A DNA stretch of 64,000 bases from JAJAZB01 sp965249815 (GCA_965249815.1 CBDFMV010000002.1:372001-436000), one strand, 5' to 3'. Shown: positions 1 through 9,366, counted from the stretch's first letter. Notes: generated by a model from the sequence alone, not told the origin. Program-made: numbers and translations.

Positions 1-360
1 TGTCCTGCCCCGCTCGAAGAACACCGGGGCACGGGCGAGGCCGTGGCCTTCATCGACGTTGCACCCGCCGCCAACGGCCGGTGTACGGCGGGATTACACA
101 ATCCGAAGCTGGGAATCGCCGTGGCGCTGCGGTTTCAGAAAGCCCAACTGCCCTGGCTCATCAACTGGCAGCACTGGGGGCCGGGCGAGTACGTGACGGG
201 CCTCGAACCGGCCACCCACCCGCCCATCGGGCAGGCCGCCGCGCGGGCAAACCAGACGTTGATTTTTCTCCAACCCGGCGAACGCCGTACGTACGACCTC
301 GAACTGGCCGTGCTGCACCAGCCCGAATCCATCCAGGATTTTCTAAACCATACCTCATAA
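1..360 (+). CDS. DUF4432-family, aldose 1-epimerase-like protein (5' truncated)
   Basis: The reading frame is open from base 1, so the N-terminus lies outside the window; about 119 C-terminal residues are seen. The piece contains PWLINWQHWGPGEYVTGLEP and ends in a beta-rich stretch with PGERRTYDLELAV. This pattern fits the galactose-mutarotase-like fold of DUF4432 proteins, which sit among sugar catabolic genes and are thought to act on sugar anomers or keto-sugars. It lies 18 nt before a cupin sugar isomerase-like gene on the same strand, consistent with one operon. The family call is by recognition of the C-terminus only; the exact substrate cannot be read. Confidence 0.7.
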   Translation, partial: CPAPLEEHRGTGEAVAFIDVAPAANGRCTAGLHNPKLGIAVALRFQKAQLPWLINWQHWGPGEYVTGLEPATHPPIGQAAARANQTLIFLQPGERRTYDLELAVLHQPESIQDFLNHTS

Positions 361-378
361 ACCGATTCCCTTTTTTAC

Positions 379-1605
379 ATGGAAAAAACCTCCACCGCCG
401 CCCTCGCTCAGCAGGCCCTCGACCAGGGCCGGGGCATTTTGCGGCTGGCTCCCACCTGGGTGCCCCGGTCGTTTTGCGTGCCGGGCCGCCGCATCAAGCT
501 CCATCCCGACGATTACTACGTGCTCGGCGGCGCGCGCGGCGGCATCGACGAACGCTGGCTGGCTTCCACCACGCCCGCCAAAAACGGCCCGCTCACCGGC
601 GAAAACGAGGGCCTGAGTCCGGTGGTGCTTACCGACGGCGGGCGGGAAATTCAGTTTTTGCTCAAAGACGCCATTGCTGAACTGAAAGGCGCGCTCCTCG
701 GCGACCGCCTCTGGAACCAGTACGGGGCCTGGCCGATGTACTCCAAGTTTTTCGACAACATGGGGCCGCTGCCCCACCACCTCCACCACAACGACGAGCA
801 GGCCGCCCTGACCGGGCAGTTGGGCAAGCCCGAGGCGTACTATTTCCCGCCCCAATTGAACAACCACGGCGGCGATTTCCCGTACACGTTTTTCGGCATC
901 GCGCCCGGCACCACGAAAGAGCAAATCCGCGAGTGCCTGATGAATTTCACGAAGGGCGACAACAAAATCACCAACTACTCCGCCGCCTACCGCCTCGAAC
1001 CCGGCACGGGCTGGGACGTGCCGCCGGGCCTCCTCCACGCGCCGGGCAGTTTCTGCACCTACGAGCCGCAGAAAGCGTCGGACATTTTCGCCATGTACCA
1101 ATCGCTGGTCAACGAGGCCATCGTGCCCGAGGAACTGCTCTGGAACGGCACACCCAACGACCGCATCGGCGACTACGACCTGCTGATGGAAGCCATCGAC
1201 TGGGAGTTGAACACCGACCCGACCATGATGGCTAACCGCTACATGGTGCCGAAACCCGTACGCGACGTGGCCGAGATGGAAGCCGAAGGCTACGTTGAAA
1301 AGTGGGTCTGCTACAAATCCGACGCCTTCAGCGCCACCGAACTGACGGTCTTGCCGGGCAAAACCGTCACGATTAAAAACAGCGCCGCCTACGGCCTGAT
1401 CATGATGCAGGGCCGGGGCACGATGGGTACTTGGGAGGTGGAAACGCCCGCGTTGATTCGCTACGGGCAACTCACCAACGACGAATTCTTTGTCAGCGAA
1501 CGCGCCGCCACCGAGGGCGTCACCATCACCAACCACTCCACCACCGACCCGCTCGTGATGCTGAAGCACTTCGGGCCGGGGAATCCGGATTTGGTGCTGG
1601 AATAG
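379..1605 (+). CDS. Cupin protein related to class I mannose-6-phosphate isomerase
   Basis: 408 residues. Residues 133-140 read HHLHHNDE, a histidine-rich cupin metal site, preceded by a conserved YSKFFDNMGPLP stretch; a second beta-rich half runs to the C-terminus (TVLPGKTVTIKNSAAYGLIM). The layout resembles type I phosphomannose isomerases, so it is probably a cytoplasmic metal-dependent sugar or sugar-phosphate isomerase. It is followed by a TIM-barrel isomerase and an oxidoreductase on the same strand, which supports a sugar degradation role. The ATG at 379 was chosen because it is the first in frame and lies 18 nt after the previous stop. The substrate is unknown. Confidence 0.7.
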   Translation: MEKTSTAALAQQALDQGRGILRLAPTWVPRSFCVPGRRIKLHPDDYYVLGGARGGIDERWLASTTPAKNGPLTGENEGLSPVVLTDGGREIQFLLKDAIAELKGALLGDRLWNQYGAWPMYSKFFDNMGPLPHHLHHNDEQAALTGQLGKPEAYYFPPQLNNHGGDFPYTFFGIAPGTTKEQIRECLMNFTKGDNKITNYSAAYRLEPGTGWDVPPGLLHAPGSFCTYEPQKASDIFAMYQSLVNEAIVPEELLWNGTPNDRIGDYDLLMEAIDWELNTDPTMMANRYMVPKPVRDVAEMEAEGYVEKWVCYKSDAFSATELTVLPGKTVTIKNSAAYGLIMMQGRGTMGTWEVETPALIRYGQLTNDEFFVSERAATEGVTITNHSTTDPLVMLKHFGPGNPDLVLE

Positions 1606-1617
1606 CCGCCGTCACGT

Positions 1618-1650
1618 AGCGTTGACAACTTTTTAAAAGTTGTCAACGCT
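1618..1650. repeat. 33-nt perfect palindrome (16-1-16)
   Basis: Arms AGCGTTGACAACTTTT and its exact complement are separated by a single T. It starts 13 nt after the cupin gene stop. The architecture (33 nt, TTTT-N-AAAA centre) is shared with palindromes at 28417 and 61787 although the outer arm sequences differ. It could act as a transcript-end hairpin or processing site. Confidence 0.85.
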
Positions 1651-1698
1651 GGCAAAACAAACCGCAACGCATATTCTCTAAACTTAATTGATTGCCTC

Positions 1699-2736
1699 GT
1701 GAACGAGAACAATTTCCCCAAACTCCACAACGCCACCTGGCCGGGCCTCGTAGGCAAAGGCCCCGATTCCGAACCGCCGATTCCCTTCGACACCATGCTC
1801 GAAATGACCGCCGCCGCCGAGGTGGACGGCGTGAAGTTCGACGGCGTGGACCTGGGCCTGATGGACCCGCATTTCAACATCGACAGTTCGGACGATGACA
1901 TCAAACGCCTGGCCGACAAAATTGCGGGCTATAATCTGAAAGTGGGTTCACTGGTGGCGCCCATCTGGGGTGGCCCGGCGATGGGCAGCGCCGCCGAACG
2001 GGCGCAGTTTGTCGAAATGGTGCGGAAAGCCTGTCACGTTGGGCAGCGCCTGCGCGAACTCGGCCTCCGGCCCTCCGGCGTGGTGCGCATCGACTCAGCC
2101 TCCTCGCCCCAGCAGTGGGATGCCGACCCGGCGGGCAGCACCGCCCTCATCGCCCAGACGTTCCGCGAAGCCTGCGACGTGGCGGCGGGTTTTGGCGAAA
2201 AACTTGCCGCCGAGGGCGAAATCTGCTGGGGCGGGCTGCAAAGCTGGCGCACGGCTATCGACACCATGCAGGCCGTGAACCGGCCCAACCTGGGCTTCCA
2301 GGCCGACATGTCGCACACGCTGCTCTACCTGCTGGGCTACAACCGCGAGCAGGATCGCATCCTGCCCGCCGATTTCGACTGGAGCGACCGCGCCGCCCTG
2401 ACCGAGGCACTCAAAACCCTCACCGCCGCCCTCCGACCCTGGACCATTGACTTCCACGTCGCCCAGAACGACGGCACCGTGTTCGGCTCCGGTTCGCACG
2501 ACAAAACGGGCCGCCACTGCCTCGCCACCGATCCCAACGGCAAGCTCGACGTGCCCCACGACGCCGGGTTCTGGCTCCGCGACGAGGCCGGCCAGCTCAC
2601 CAAAGCCTTCCGGCATATTTGCTGGGACGGCTGCATGTTTTCCAACGAGGTGATGACCAAGCCCCAGACCTGGAACGACATCTTGGCCACGATGGTGAAG
2701 GTGCGGCAGCAGCACGGCTGGTACGAGGCGGAATAA
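1699..2736 (+). CDS. Sugar phosphate isomerase/epimerase, TIM barrel
   Basis: 345 residues, GTG start. The sequence has the alternating strand/helix rhythm of xylose-isomerase-like TIM barrels, with metal-ligand-type positions in AAEGEICWGGLQSW (Glu), LGFQADMSHTLLY (Asp and His) and TIDFHVAQNDG (Asp and His). Members isomerise or epimerise sugars and keto-sugars in the cytoplasm. No in-frame ATG lies nearby, so the GTG at 1699, which starts the conserved region early, is preferred. It follows the cupin gene across a 33-nt palindrome and precedes a Gfo/Idh/MocA dehydrogenase, a common pairing in oxidation-first sugar pathways. The substrate is not deducible. Confidence 0.75.
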   Translation: MNENNFPKLHNATWPGLVGKGPDSEPPIPFDTMLEMTAAAEVDGVKFDGVDLGLMDPHFNIDSSDDDIKRLADKIAGYNLKVGSLVAPIWGGPAMGSAAERAQFVEMVRKACHVGQRLRELGLRPSGVVRIDSASSPQQWDADPAGSTALIAQTFREACDVAAGFGEKLAAEGEICWGGLQSWRTAIDTMQAVNRPNLGFQADMSHTLLYLLGYNREQDRILPADFDWSDRAALTEALKTLTAALRPWTIDFHVAQNDGTVFGSGSHDKTGRHCLATDPNGKLDVPHDAGFWLRDEAGQLTKAFRHICWDGCMFSNEVMTKPQTWNDILATMVKVRQQHGWYEAE

Positions 2737-2747
2737 TTCCGGAGGTC

Positions 2748-2818
2748 GTAGGGGCGGAGCTTGCCTCCGCCCGCGTTACCTGCAATCCGACCAGGGCGGA
2801 AGCAAGCTCCGCCCCTAC
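2748..2818. repeat. GC-rich intergenic inverted repeat
   Basis: A 25-nt left arm beginning GTAGGGGCGGAGCTTGC pairs, with one mismatch, with a right arm ending GCTCCGCCCCTAC; the loop is about 21 nt. A close relative lies at 5072-5148. The two differ at matching positions in both arms (GGAGC versus GGTGC), so the pairing is preserved. It sits between two same-strand genes. Confidence 0.85.
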
Positions 2819-2849
2819 AAGTTGATGGTTTTCGAAAATTCATTTTACC

Positions 2850-4010
2850 ATGCCAAAAAAAGACCTCCGCATTGGCCTCGTCGGCACCGGTTTCATGGGC
2901 CGGACCCACTCCAACGGCTACAACCGCGTACCTAATTTTTTTCCTGAACTCACCCACCGGCCCGTCTTGCAGGCTGTTTGTTCGCGCAACGCCGACGCGG
3001 TGCAGGCCTTCGCCGATCAGTGGGGCTATGCCTCGGTAGAAACCGACTGGAAAGCCCTCGTGGCCCGCGACGACATCGATGCCGTGGACATCTGTACGCC
3101 CAACGATACCCACGCCGAGATCGCCATCGCCGCCGCCGAAGCGGGCAAGATGGTTCTCTGCGAAAAACCCCTCGCCCGTTCGCTGGCCGAGGCCCAGGGC
3201 ATGGTCGATGCGGTCGAAAAAGCGGGCGTTGCCAACACGGTTTGGTACAACTACCGACGTTTGCCCGCCGTGACGCTGGCTAAGCAAATCGTCGCGTCAG
3301 GCAAGCTGGGCAAAATTTTCCATTACCGGGCCAATTTCCTGCAGGATTGGACCATCAGCGCCGACGTGCCCCAGGGCGGCACGGGCCTCTGGCGCATGGA
3401 CGTGGACGCCGCCGGTTCGGGCGTGACGGGCGACCTGCTCGCCCATTGCATCGACACGGCCATGTGGCTCAACGGGGCCATCACCGACGTGTCAGCGGTA
3501 ACCGAAACGTTTGTCAAGGAGCGGATGCACCAACTCACCGGCAAGGTGCAGCCCGTCGGCATCGACGACGCCTGCATTTTCCACTGCCATTTTGCCAATG
3601 GCTCGCTGGGGCTGTTCGAGTCCACGCGCTACGCGCGGGGCCACAAGGCGCTCTACACCTTTGAAATCAACGGCGAACACGCGTCCATCCGCTGGGATTT
3701 ACACGACCTGAACCGCCTCGAATACTTCGACCACGCCGACGAAGGCATCGTGCGGGGCTGGCGGTCCATCCACGTCACCGACGGCGACCAGCCGTACATG
3801 AACAAGTGGTGGGTGCCGGGCCTGGGCATCGGCTACGAGCACAGTTTCGTCCACCAGGCGGCCGATTTTCTAAAAAGCCTGGAAACCGGCGAACCCAGCC
3901 ACCCGACTTTTCAGGACGCGCTCGAAACCCAGAAAGTCTGCGAAGCCGTGCTTCAATCGGCGGCCTCGCGGAGTTGGCAAGACACCGGGGTGACTGATGT
4001 TCCGGGTTGA
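2850..4010 (+). CDS. Gfo/Idh/MocA family oxidoreductase
   Basis: 386 residues. The N-terminus carries the Rossmann nucleotide-binding motif GLVGTGFMG (about residues 9-17), followed by the family hallmark CEKPLA near residue 108 whose lysine is catalytic in relatives. The C-terminal alpha/beta domain ends with the conserved helix seen in inositol- and glucose-fructose-oxidoreductase-like enzymes. It probably oxidises or reduces a sugar or cyclitol with NAD(P) in the cytoplasm. There is no export signal, unlike the paralogue at 13193. Operon context (TIM-barrel isomerases, ThuA) suggests a 3-keto-sugar or related pathway; this is inference. Confidence 0.88.
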   Translation: MPKKDLRIGLVGTGFMGRTHSNGYNRVPNFFPELTHRPVLQAVCSRNADAVQAFADQWGYASVETDWKALVARDDIDAVDICTPNDTHAEIAIAAAEAGKMVLCEKPLARSLAEAQGMVDAVEKAGVANTVWYNYRRLPAVTLAKQIVASGKLGKIFHYRANFLQDWTISADVPQGGTGLWRMDVDAAGSGVTGDLLAHCIDTAMWLNGAITDVSAVTETFVKERMHQLTGKVQPVGIDDACIFHCHFANGSLGLFESTRYARGHKALYTFEINGEHASIRWDLHDLNRLEYFDHADEGIVRGWRSIHVTDGDQPYMNKWWVPGLGIGYEHSFVHQAADFLKSLETGEPSHPTFQDALETQKVCEAVLQSAASRSWQDTGVTDVPG

Positions 4011-4024
4011 AAAACCGTCCTCCG

Positions 4025-4132
4025 TCCGCTCAAGCAGACGGCAAGTGGGTGAAAAGTCCCTCCGGGACTGAAACCACGAGCCGAAGTTCAGCCCCGGAGG
4101 GGCTTGCCCATCTTGCCGTCCGCTTCAGCGGG
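4025..4132. repeat. Long inverted repeat with a CCCCGGAGGGGCTTG core
   Basis: Outer arms (about 4025-4055 and 4105-4132) pair around an inner TCCCTCCGGGACTGAA / TTCAGCCCCGGAGGGGCT pair, with mismatches. The CCCCGGAGGGGCTTGC core recurs at about 20583. It fills the junction between the oxidoreductase and the ThuA gene and explains the spurious upstream extension of the latter. Confidence 0.75.
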
Positions 4133-4163
4133 CGGGAACACGTCGTTTCAACCCAAACACTGC

Positions 4164-5039
4164 ATGATTCCTTCCCTGACTCCCCTTTTCCGCCTCGTCC
4201 CGCTGGCCGTCCTCCTCCTGGCAACCAGCACCGGCATCGCCCAGCGCGCTGCCCGCAAACCCCTCGTCGTGTTTGTCACCGGCGACCACGAGTACAGCAG
4301 CGAATTGACCATGCCGCTGCTGGCCGCCGAGTTGGAGAAGGCTTACGGCCTGCGGACGAAAGTCCTGAAGTCGGTGCCCGATTACAACGGCGAGAAGGAC
4401 ATCCCCGGCCTGGAGGCGCTCGCCGAAGCCGACCTAACGGTGTTTTTTCTCCGCTGGCGGCAGCTTCCGCCGGAACAACTCGACCGAATCGAGGCGTACC
4501 TCAAATCGGGCAAACCCGTGATGGGCTTCCGCACCACCACCCACGCCTTCAACTACCCCGCCGACGACCCCCGCCAGCGCTGGAACGCCTTCGGCGAATT
4601 TGCCTTCGGCAGTCCGCCGGGCTGGGGCGGGGCGGCCCAGCACACGCACTACGGCCACCAGAGCACCACCGACGTAACGGTGATTCCCGCCGCGGTCGGC
4701 AATCCCATCCTGACAGGCGTGGACCCCGCTTTTCACGTCGCGTCGTGGCTCTATCGCGTGTTGCCCAACTACCCGGCGAAGGGCGCAGTGCCGCTGCTGA
4801 TGGGCAAATCGGTCAATCCTGACAAACCCGCCGTGGACAACCCCGTGGCCTGGACCTGGAAAAACGAATGGGGCGGAAAAACCTTCCTGACCACCCTTGG
4901 GCACCCCGAAGATTTCCGGGTGCCCGCGTTTCAACGGCTGGTCATCAATGCCATTCACTGGGAATTGGGCCTGCCCGTTCCCAAAAGATGGAAAGGCCCC
5001 ATCGCCATCAACGTGCCCTACGGCCACCCGAAGCCTTGA
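4164..5039 (+). CDS. ThuA domain-containing secreted protein
   Basis: 291 residues from the ATG at 4164. That start gives a clear signal peptide (LFRLVPLAVLLLATSTGIAQ); a longer frame from 4104 would be encoded by the upstream inverted repeat, so it was rejected. The body shows the ThuA fold, a class I glutamine-amidotransferase-like domain: KPLVVFVTGDHEYSS, an FFLRWRQLP strand and GFRTTTHAF. ThuA proteins occur with trehalose and other sugar utilisation genes and their chemistry is not settled. Its position between Gfo/Idh/MocA and TIM-barrel genes supports a periplasmic role in the same pathway. Confidence 0.82.
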   Translation: MIPSLTPLFRLVPLAVLLLATSTGIAQRAARKPLVVFVTGDHEYSSELTMPLLAAELEKAYGLRTKVLKSVPDYNGEKDIPGLEALAEADLTVFFLRWRQLPPEQLDRIEAYLKSGKPVMGFRTTTHAFNYPADDPRQRWNAFGEFAFGSPPGWGGAAQHTHYGHQSTTDVTVIPAAVGNPILTGVDPAFHVASWLYRVLPNYPAKGAVPLLMGKSVNPDKPAVDNPVAWTWKNEWGGKTFLTTLGHPEDFRVPAFQRLVINAIHWELGLPVPKRWKGPIAINVPYGHPKP

Positions 5040-5071
5040 CAAGCGGGATGACGTAGTTCAACGTTAACGCA

Positions 5072-5148
5072 TCGTAGGGGCGGTGCTTGCCTCCGCCCCT
5101 GAAGTGCCCATCTAACGCCGAGGGCGGAGGCAAGCACCGCCCCTACGA
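5072..5148. repeat. GC-rich intergenic inverted repeat
   Basis: The left arm (27 nt, beginning TCGTAGGGGCGGTGCTTGCC) is perfectly complementary to the right arm ending at 5148, with a loop of about 23 nt. It belongs to the family of the repeat at 2748-2818. Confidence 0.88.
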
Positions 5149-5212
5149 GATTTTGAAATTGAATCCGCGTAATTTTTCACAAAAAAAAGCATTCACTGAC
5201 TATTCGAGTTTC

Positions 5213-6070
5213 ATGAGCAAAATCGGCTTTAACCTCCTGGCCTGGTCGGCCCCGATTTCCGAGAACATGCACCCGATTGCCGAACGGCTGAAAACCATTG
5301 GCTACGACGGCATCGAGTGTTTCGTTGACACGCAGGACCCGTCGGCCTACCGCCGGTTTGGCGAACACCTCCGGCAGTTGAACCTACAAAGCACGGGCGT
5401 CACCGTGGTCGGGCCAGACGAAAACCCGGCCAGCGAATCCGCCGCCGTGCGCGAACGGGCCGTCGGGTACCTGAAAGGGGCCGTCGACCGGGTTCACGCG
5501 ATGGGCGGCACGGTGCTCTGCGGCCCGATTCACTCGGCCTTTGCCACTTTCAGCCGCCGCGAACCCCAGGCCGACGAGTACGCCCGCAGCGCCGAGGTGC
5601 TGCACGCCGTGGGCGACCACGCCCAACAGGCCGGCGTGGTGCTGGCCGTCGAGGCGCTCAACCGCTTCGAGTGCTACCTCTGCAACACGATGGTTCAACT
5701 CGCTGACCTCGTGCGCCGCGCCGACCACCCCCAGGTGCGGGCCATGTTCGACACCCACCACGCCAACGTCGAGGAAAAACGCTTCCCCGACGCCATCCGC
5801 ACCATCGCGCCGGTGCTGGCCCACGTCCACATCAGCGAAAACGACCGGGGCACTCCCGGCGATGGGCACCTGCCCTGGGACGACGCGTTCCGGACGCTGA
5901 CCGAAATCGGCTACGACGGCTGGATGACCATCGAGGCGTTCACCCGCAACGACGTGGATTTCGCCAATTCCATCTACGTTTGGCGGGAATACAACGACCC
6001 CTGGGACATCGCCGAAAACGGATTGAAGTTCATTCAGGCCATGCAGGCAAAACACGGAATGGGCGCGTAA
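5213..6070 (+). CDS. Sugar phosphate isomerase/epimerase, TIM barrel
   Basis: 285 residues from the ATG at 5213, which begins MSKIGFNLLAWSAPISENM. The 42 residues before it in the open frame come from a repeat and are excluded. Family features include VVLAVEALNRFECY with the conserved Glu, RAMFDTHHANVEEK with metal-ligand Asp/His, AHVHISENDRG and GWMTIEAF near the end. This resembles tagatose/psicose 3-epimerase-type barrels. It lies 19 nt before the SGNH/propeller gene and is the second TIM barrel in this block, so the pathway probably includes two isomerisation or epimerisation steps. Substrate unknown. Confidence 0.82.
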   Translation: MSKIGFNLLAWSAPISENMHPIAERLKTIGYDGIECFVDTQDPSAYRRFGEHLRQLNLQSTGVTVVGPDENPASESAAVRERAVGYLKGAVDRVHAMGGTVLCGPIHSAFATFSRREPQADEYARSAEVLHAVGDHAQQAGVVLAVEALNRFECYLCNTMVQLADLVRRADHPQVRAMFDTHHANVEEKRFPDAIRTIAPVLAHVHISENDRGTPGDGHLPWDDAFRTLTEIGYDGWMTIEAFTRNDVDFANSIYVWREYNDPWDIAENGLKFIQAMQAKHGMGA

Positions 6071-6089
6071 ACCCCTTTTCCTCAGAACC

Positions 6090-9000
6090 ATGTTTAAAAA
6101 ATACGGCATTCGGTTGGCAGCTTTCGCGGCAGTCGTTACGCTCCTGGCGGGCAGCGCCTTTCAGGTTTCGTCACCGCCGCTGGCGCTCCGCAAAGGCGCG
6201 CACGTGGTGCTCATCGGCAACAACCTCGGGTCGCGGATGATGAACTACGGCCCTTTTGAAACCGAGCTCCACGTGCGCTACCCCGACAGCCTGCTGTTCA
6301 TCCGGAATATGTGCGATGGGGGCAACACGCCCGGTTTCCGGCCCCATTCGGGGCGGGCGCTACCGTGGGCGTTTCCCGGTGCCGAAAAATACCAGACGGG
6401 CATCCTACGCCTGGCCGATACGCTGGGGCTTTCCGGCCTGGAGGACAACTGGCTGGCTGGCGGCAGCGAGGGCCATTTTGAAACCGAAGACCAATGGCTT
6501 ACCCGGCTGAAGGCCGACGTCATCGTCGCGTTTTTCGGCTACAACGAGTCGTTTGCGGGGCGGCAGGGGCTTGAAAATTACAAGGCTGAACTTGACGCCT
6601 TCATCCAACACACGCTCCGGCAACGGTACAACGGCAGCACGCCGCCTCAACTGGCGCTGGTGTCGCCGATTGCGTTTGAAGACCTTTCTGGAAAAATGGA
6701 TTTGCCCAACGGCAAGGCCGAAAACGCCAACCTGACGCTCTACGCCGAGGCCATGCGGGAGGTGGCCGCCCGGAACGGGGTGCATTTTGTCGACGTGTTT
6801 TCGCCCACCAAAGGCTGGTTTGCCAGCGCCCCGGCTCCCCTCACCATCGACGGCTCCCAACTGACCGAAGCCGGGTACGCCCGGCTGGCACCCCTGCTGG
6901 CCGACGGGCTTTTCGGCAAAACCCCTTCCAAAGCTGAAGCGCACCGGACGCTCGTGCGGGCCGCCGTGCTGGAGAAAAACTACTACTGGCACAACGACTT
7001 CAAGATTCCCAACGGCGTTCACGTGTACGGGCGGCGCTACAACCCGTTTGGTCCCGACAACTACCCGGCGGAAATCGCCAAAATCCGCGAAATGACGGCT
7101 CTTCGCGACACGGCCATTTGGCGAGCCGTGCACGGCGAGTCCACCGACCTGGCCCTCGCCGACCAGCGGACCCGGCCGTTGCCGACCGTAAAAACGAATT
7201 ACAACCCCCAGAAAAACGGCAGCCTGGAATACCTCTACGGGCAAGACGCCCTGGCAAAACTTCACGTGCCGCCGGGCTATAAAATCGAACTGTTCGCCTC
7301 CGAGCAGGAATTCACCGACCTGGCCAATCCCTGCCAGCTCACCTTCGACAACCGCGGTCGCCTCTGGGTGGCCACCATGCCCAGCTACCCCCACTATAAA
7401 CCGGGCGACCCGCGCCCCAACGACAAAATTCTGATTCTGGAAGACACCAACGGCGACGGCAAGGCGGATAAACAAACCACTTTCGCCGACGGCCTGCACC
7501 TGCCGGTGGGGTTTGAAATCGCCCCTGAGGGCGTGTACGTTTCGCAGGGAACGAACCTGAAATTGTACACCGACACCAACGGCGACGATCGGGCCGACAA
7601 AAAGGAAATCCTCCTGAGCGGCTTCGACGACCACGACACCCACCACGTCATCCACGCGTTCTGCACCGACCCGTCGGGGGCGATTTACATGGGCGAAGGC
7701 GTGTTTCTGCGCACCAACGTCGAAACGTCGTACGGGCCGGTCCGCTCGACCAACGGCGGTTTTTACCGCTACAACCCGGCCCGGCGGCAACTCGAGCGCA
7801 CCGCCCAACTGGCCATTCCCAACCCCTGGGGCATTGCTTTCGACGACTGGGGGCAGAATTTCTTCGCCGAAACCTCCAGTCCCGACGTCCGGTGGATGAT
7901 GCCGGGCACGGTCAAGTCCCGCTACGGCGTTTCGACGCCCAAATCCAGAAACCTGATTGAAGAAGCCCAGCGGGTGCGGCCCACGTCGGGCCTGGAGTTC
8001 GTGTCGAGCCGCCATTTTCCCGACGAGGTGCAGGGCGACTTTCTCATCAACAACACGATTGGGTTTCTGGGAACCAAACAACACACCCTGACTGACGACG
8101 GCACCGGCTACCGGAGCCGTCACCGCCAGGACCTGGTGACGTCGGACGACAAAAACTTCCGGCCCGTGGACATGGAATTTGCCCCCGACGGCTCGCTCTA
8201 CGTGGCCGACTGGCACAACATCCTCATCGGCCACATGCAGCACAACGCCCGCGACCCCCTGCGCGACCACGTTCACGGGCGCATTTACCGCATCACCTAC
8301 CCCGCCCGGCCGCTGGTGCAACCCGCGTTGGTCGCCGGGGCCTCCCTCGACGGCCTGCTCGACAACCTCAAACTGCCCGAATACCGCACCCGCTACCGCA
8401 CCCGCCGCGAACTCCGGGGCCGCCCGGTGGCCGAGGTGCTGGCCCACCTCACGCCCTGGGTCAACCGCCTCGACAAAACCGACCCCCGCTACGAACACCA
8501 CCTGCTCGAAGCCCTCTGGGTAAGCTGGGGGCTGAACCGCGTGGACCAGTCCCTGCTCCGCCGCCTGCTGCGTGCGAAGGATTACCGGGCCAGGGCCGCT
8601 GCCGTGCGGGTGCTGCGCTACACCGGGCACCAGGTGGCCGACCAGCCCGCGCTGCTGATGCAGGCCGCCCGCGATGCCCACGGCCGGGTGCGGCTCGAAG
8701 CCCTCGTGGCGGCTTCGTGGTTGAGCAAAGAACAGGGCCTGCCCATTGTGCTCGAAGCCGGTAAAAAACCCCTCGACGACTGGATGCAACCCGCCTACGA
8801 AACCGCCTTCGCGCACCTGAACGGCCACGCCGTGGAAATCAAACCGGTGGTAGCGGTCAAAACTGAGCTAACCGGCGCGGCGAAGGCGTTGTTCATGAAA
8901 GGAAAAGGCATTTTCGAGCGCGAAGGCTACTGCGCCACCTGCCACCAGCCCGACGGCAAGGGCCTGCCCGCCTCGGGTTTTCCGCCCCTGCGCGGCACCA

Positions 9001-9293
9001 ACTGGGTGCTGGGCAGTGACGAACGCCTGATCAAAGTGGTGCTGAATGGCCTGCAAGGGCCAATCGAGGTGTCGGGTACGACCTACCCCGGCCAGGTGCC
9101 GATGACGCCGTTCGGGGCGATGCTTACCGACGAGGAAGTGGCAGCGGTGCTCACCTACGTGCGCAATTCGTTTGGTAACAAAGCCGCCGCCGTCACTCCG
9201 GAAAAAGTGAAAGCCCTGCGCGCCGCCACGAAAACACAAACCGGGTTTTATTCGCCCGAAACCCTGCTCAAGCAGCACCCGATGGAGAGGTAG
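6090..9293 (+). CDS. SGNH hydrolase / PVC-type beta-propeller dehydrogenase / cytochrome c fusion
   Basis: 1067 residues with an N-terminal signal segment (IRLAAFAAVVTLLAGSAF). Residues about 30-290 look like an SGNH/GDSL hydrolase (VVLIGNNLGSRM early, DGSQLTEAGY late). From about residue 390, PPGYKIELFASE opens a membrane-bound-dehydrogenase-type beta-propeller with two Asp-rich loops (DTNGDGKADK near 451, DTNGDDRADK near 493). A helical repeat region follows, and a C-terminal class I cytochrome c has CATCH at about residue 948 for haem. These modular proteins occur next to sugar genes in Planctomycetes, Verrucomicrobia and Bacteroidota and are presumed periplasmic oxidases or dehydrogenases passing electrons through haem. 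Last gene of the sugar block. Confidence 0.82.
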   Translation: MFKKYGIRLAAFAAVVTLLAGSAFQVSSPPLALRKGAHVVLIGNNLGSRMMNYGPFETELHVRYPDSLLFIRNMCDGGNTPGFRPHSGRALPWAFPGAEKYQTGILRLADTLGLSGLEDNWLAGGSEGHFETEDQWLTRLKADVIVAFFGYNESFAGRQGLENYKAELDAFIQHTLRQRYNGSTPPQLALVSPIAFEDLSGKMDLPNGKAENANLTLYAEAMREVAARNGVHFVDVFSPTKGWFASAPAPLTIDGSQLTEAGYARLAPLLADGLFGKTPSKAEAHRTLVRAAVLEKNYYWHNDFKIPNGVHVYGRRYNPFGPDNYPAEIAKIREMTALRDTAIWRAVHGESTDLALADQRTRPLPTVKTNYNPQKNGSLEYLYGQDALAKLHVPPGYKIELFASEQEFTDLANPCQLTFDNRGRLWVATMPSYPHYKPGDPRPNDKILILEDTNGDGKADKQTTFADGLHLPVGFEIAPEGVYVSQGTNLKLYTDTNGDDRADKKEILLSGFDDHDTHHVIHAFCTDPSGAIYMGEGVFLRTNVETSYGPVRSTNGGFYRYNPARRQLERTAQLAIPNPWGIAFDDWGQNFFAETSSPDVRWMMPGTVKSRYGVSTPKSRNLIEEAQRVRPTSGLEFVSSRHFPDEVQGDFLINNTIGFLGTKQHTLTDDGTGYRSRHRQDLVTSDDKNFRPVDMEFAPDGSLYVADWHNILIGHMQHNARDPLRDHVHGRIYRITYPARPLVQPALVAGASLDGLLDNLKLPEYRTRYRTRRELRGRPVAEVLAHLTPWVNRLDKTDPRYEHHLLEALWVSWGLNRVDQSLLRRLLRAKDYRARAAAVRVLRYTGHQVADQPALLMQAARDAHGRVRLEALVAASWLSKEQGLPIVLEAGKKPLDDWMQPAYETAFAHLNGHAVEIKPVVAVKTELTGAAKALFMKGKGIFEREGYCATCHQPDGKGLPASGFPPLRGTNWVLGSDERLIKVVLNGLQGPIEVSGTTYPGQVPMTPFGAMLTDEEVAAVLTYVRNSFGNKAAAVTPEKVKALRAATKTQTGFYSPETLLKQHPMER

Positions 9294-9366
9294 GTCTCCA
9301 TCCCCGGACCACCCACCAGCCACCCTCGCGGGCGACAAGGCATTGGTTAACGACCCTGATTTAATT

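Noticed and set aside
355..1569. 404-codon minus-strand frame opposite the cupin gene
   Set aside because: Shadow of the cupin gene, whose HHLHHNDE motif and operon position are convincing.
6405..8828. Long minus-strand open frame (807 codons) opposite the propeller gene
   Set aside because: It is antisense to a well-supported gene in GC-rich DNA; its translation is low-complexity (Val/Gly/His-rich) with no domain and no start context.
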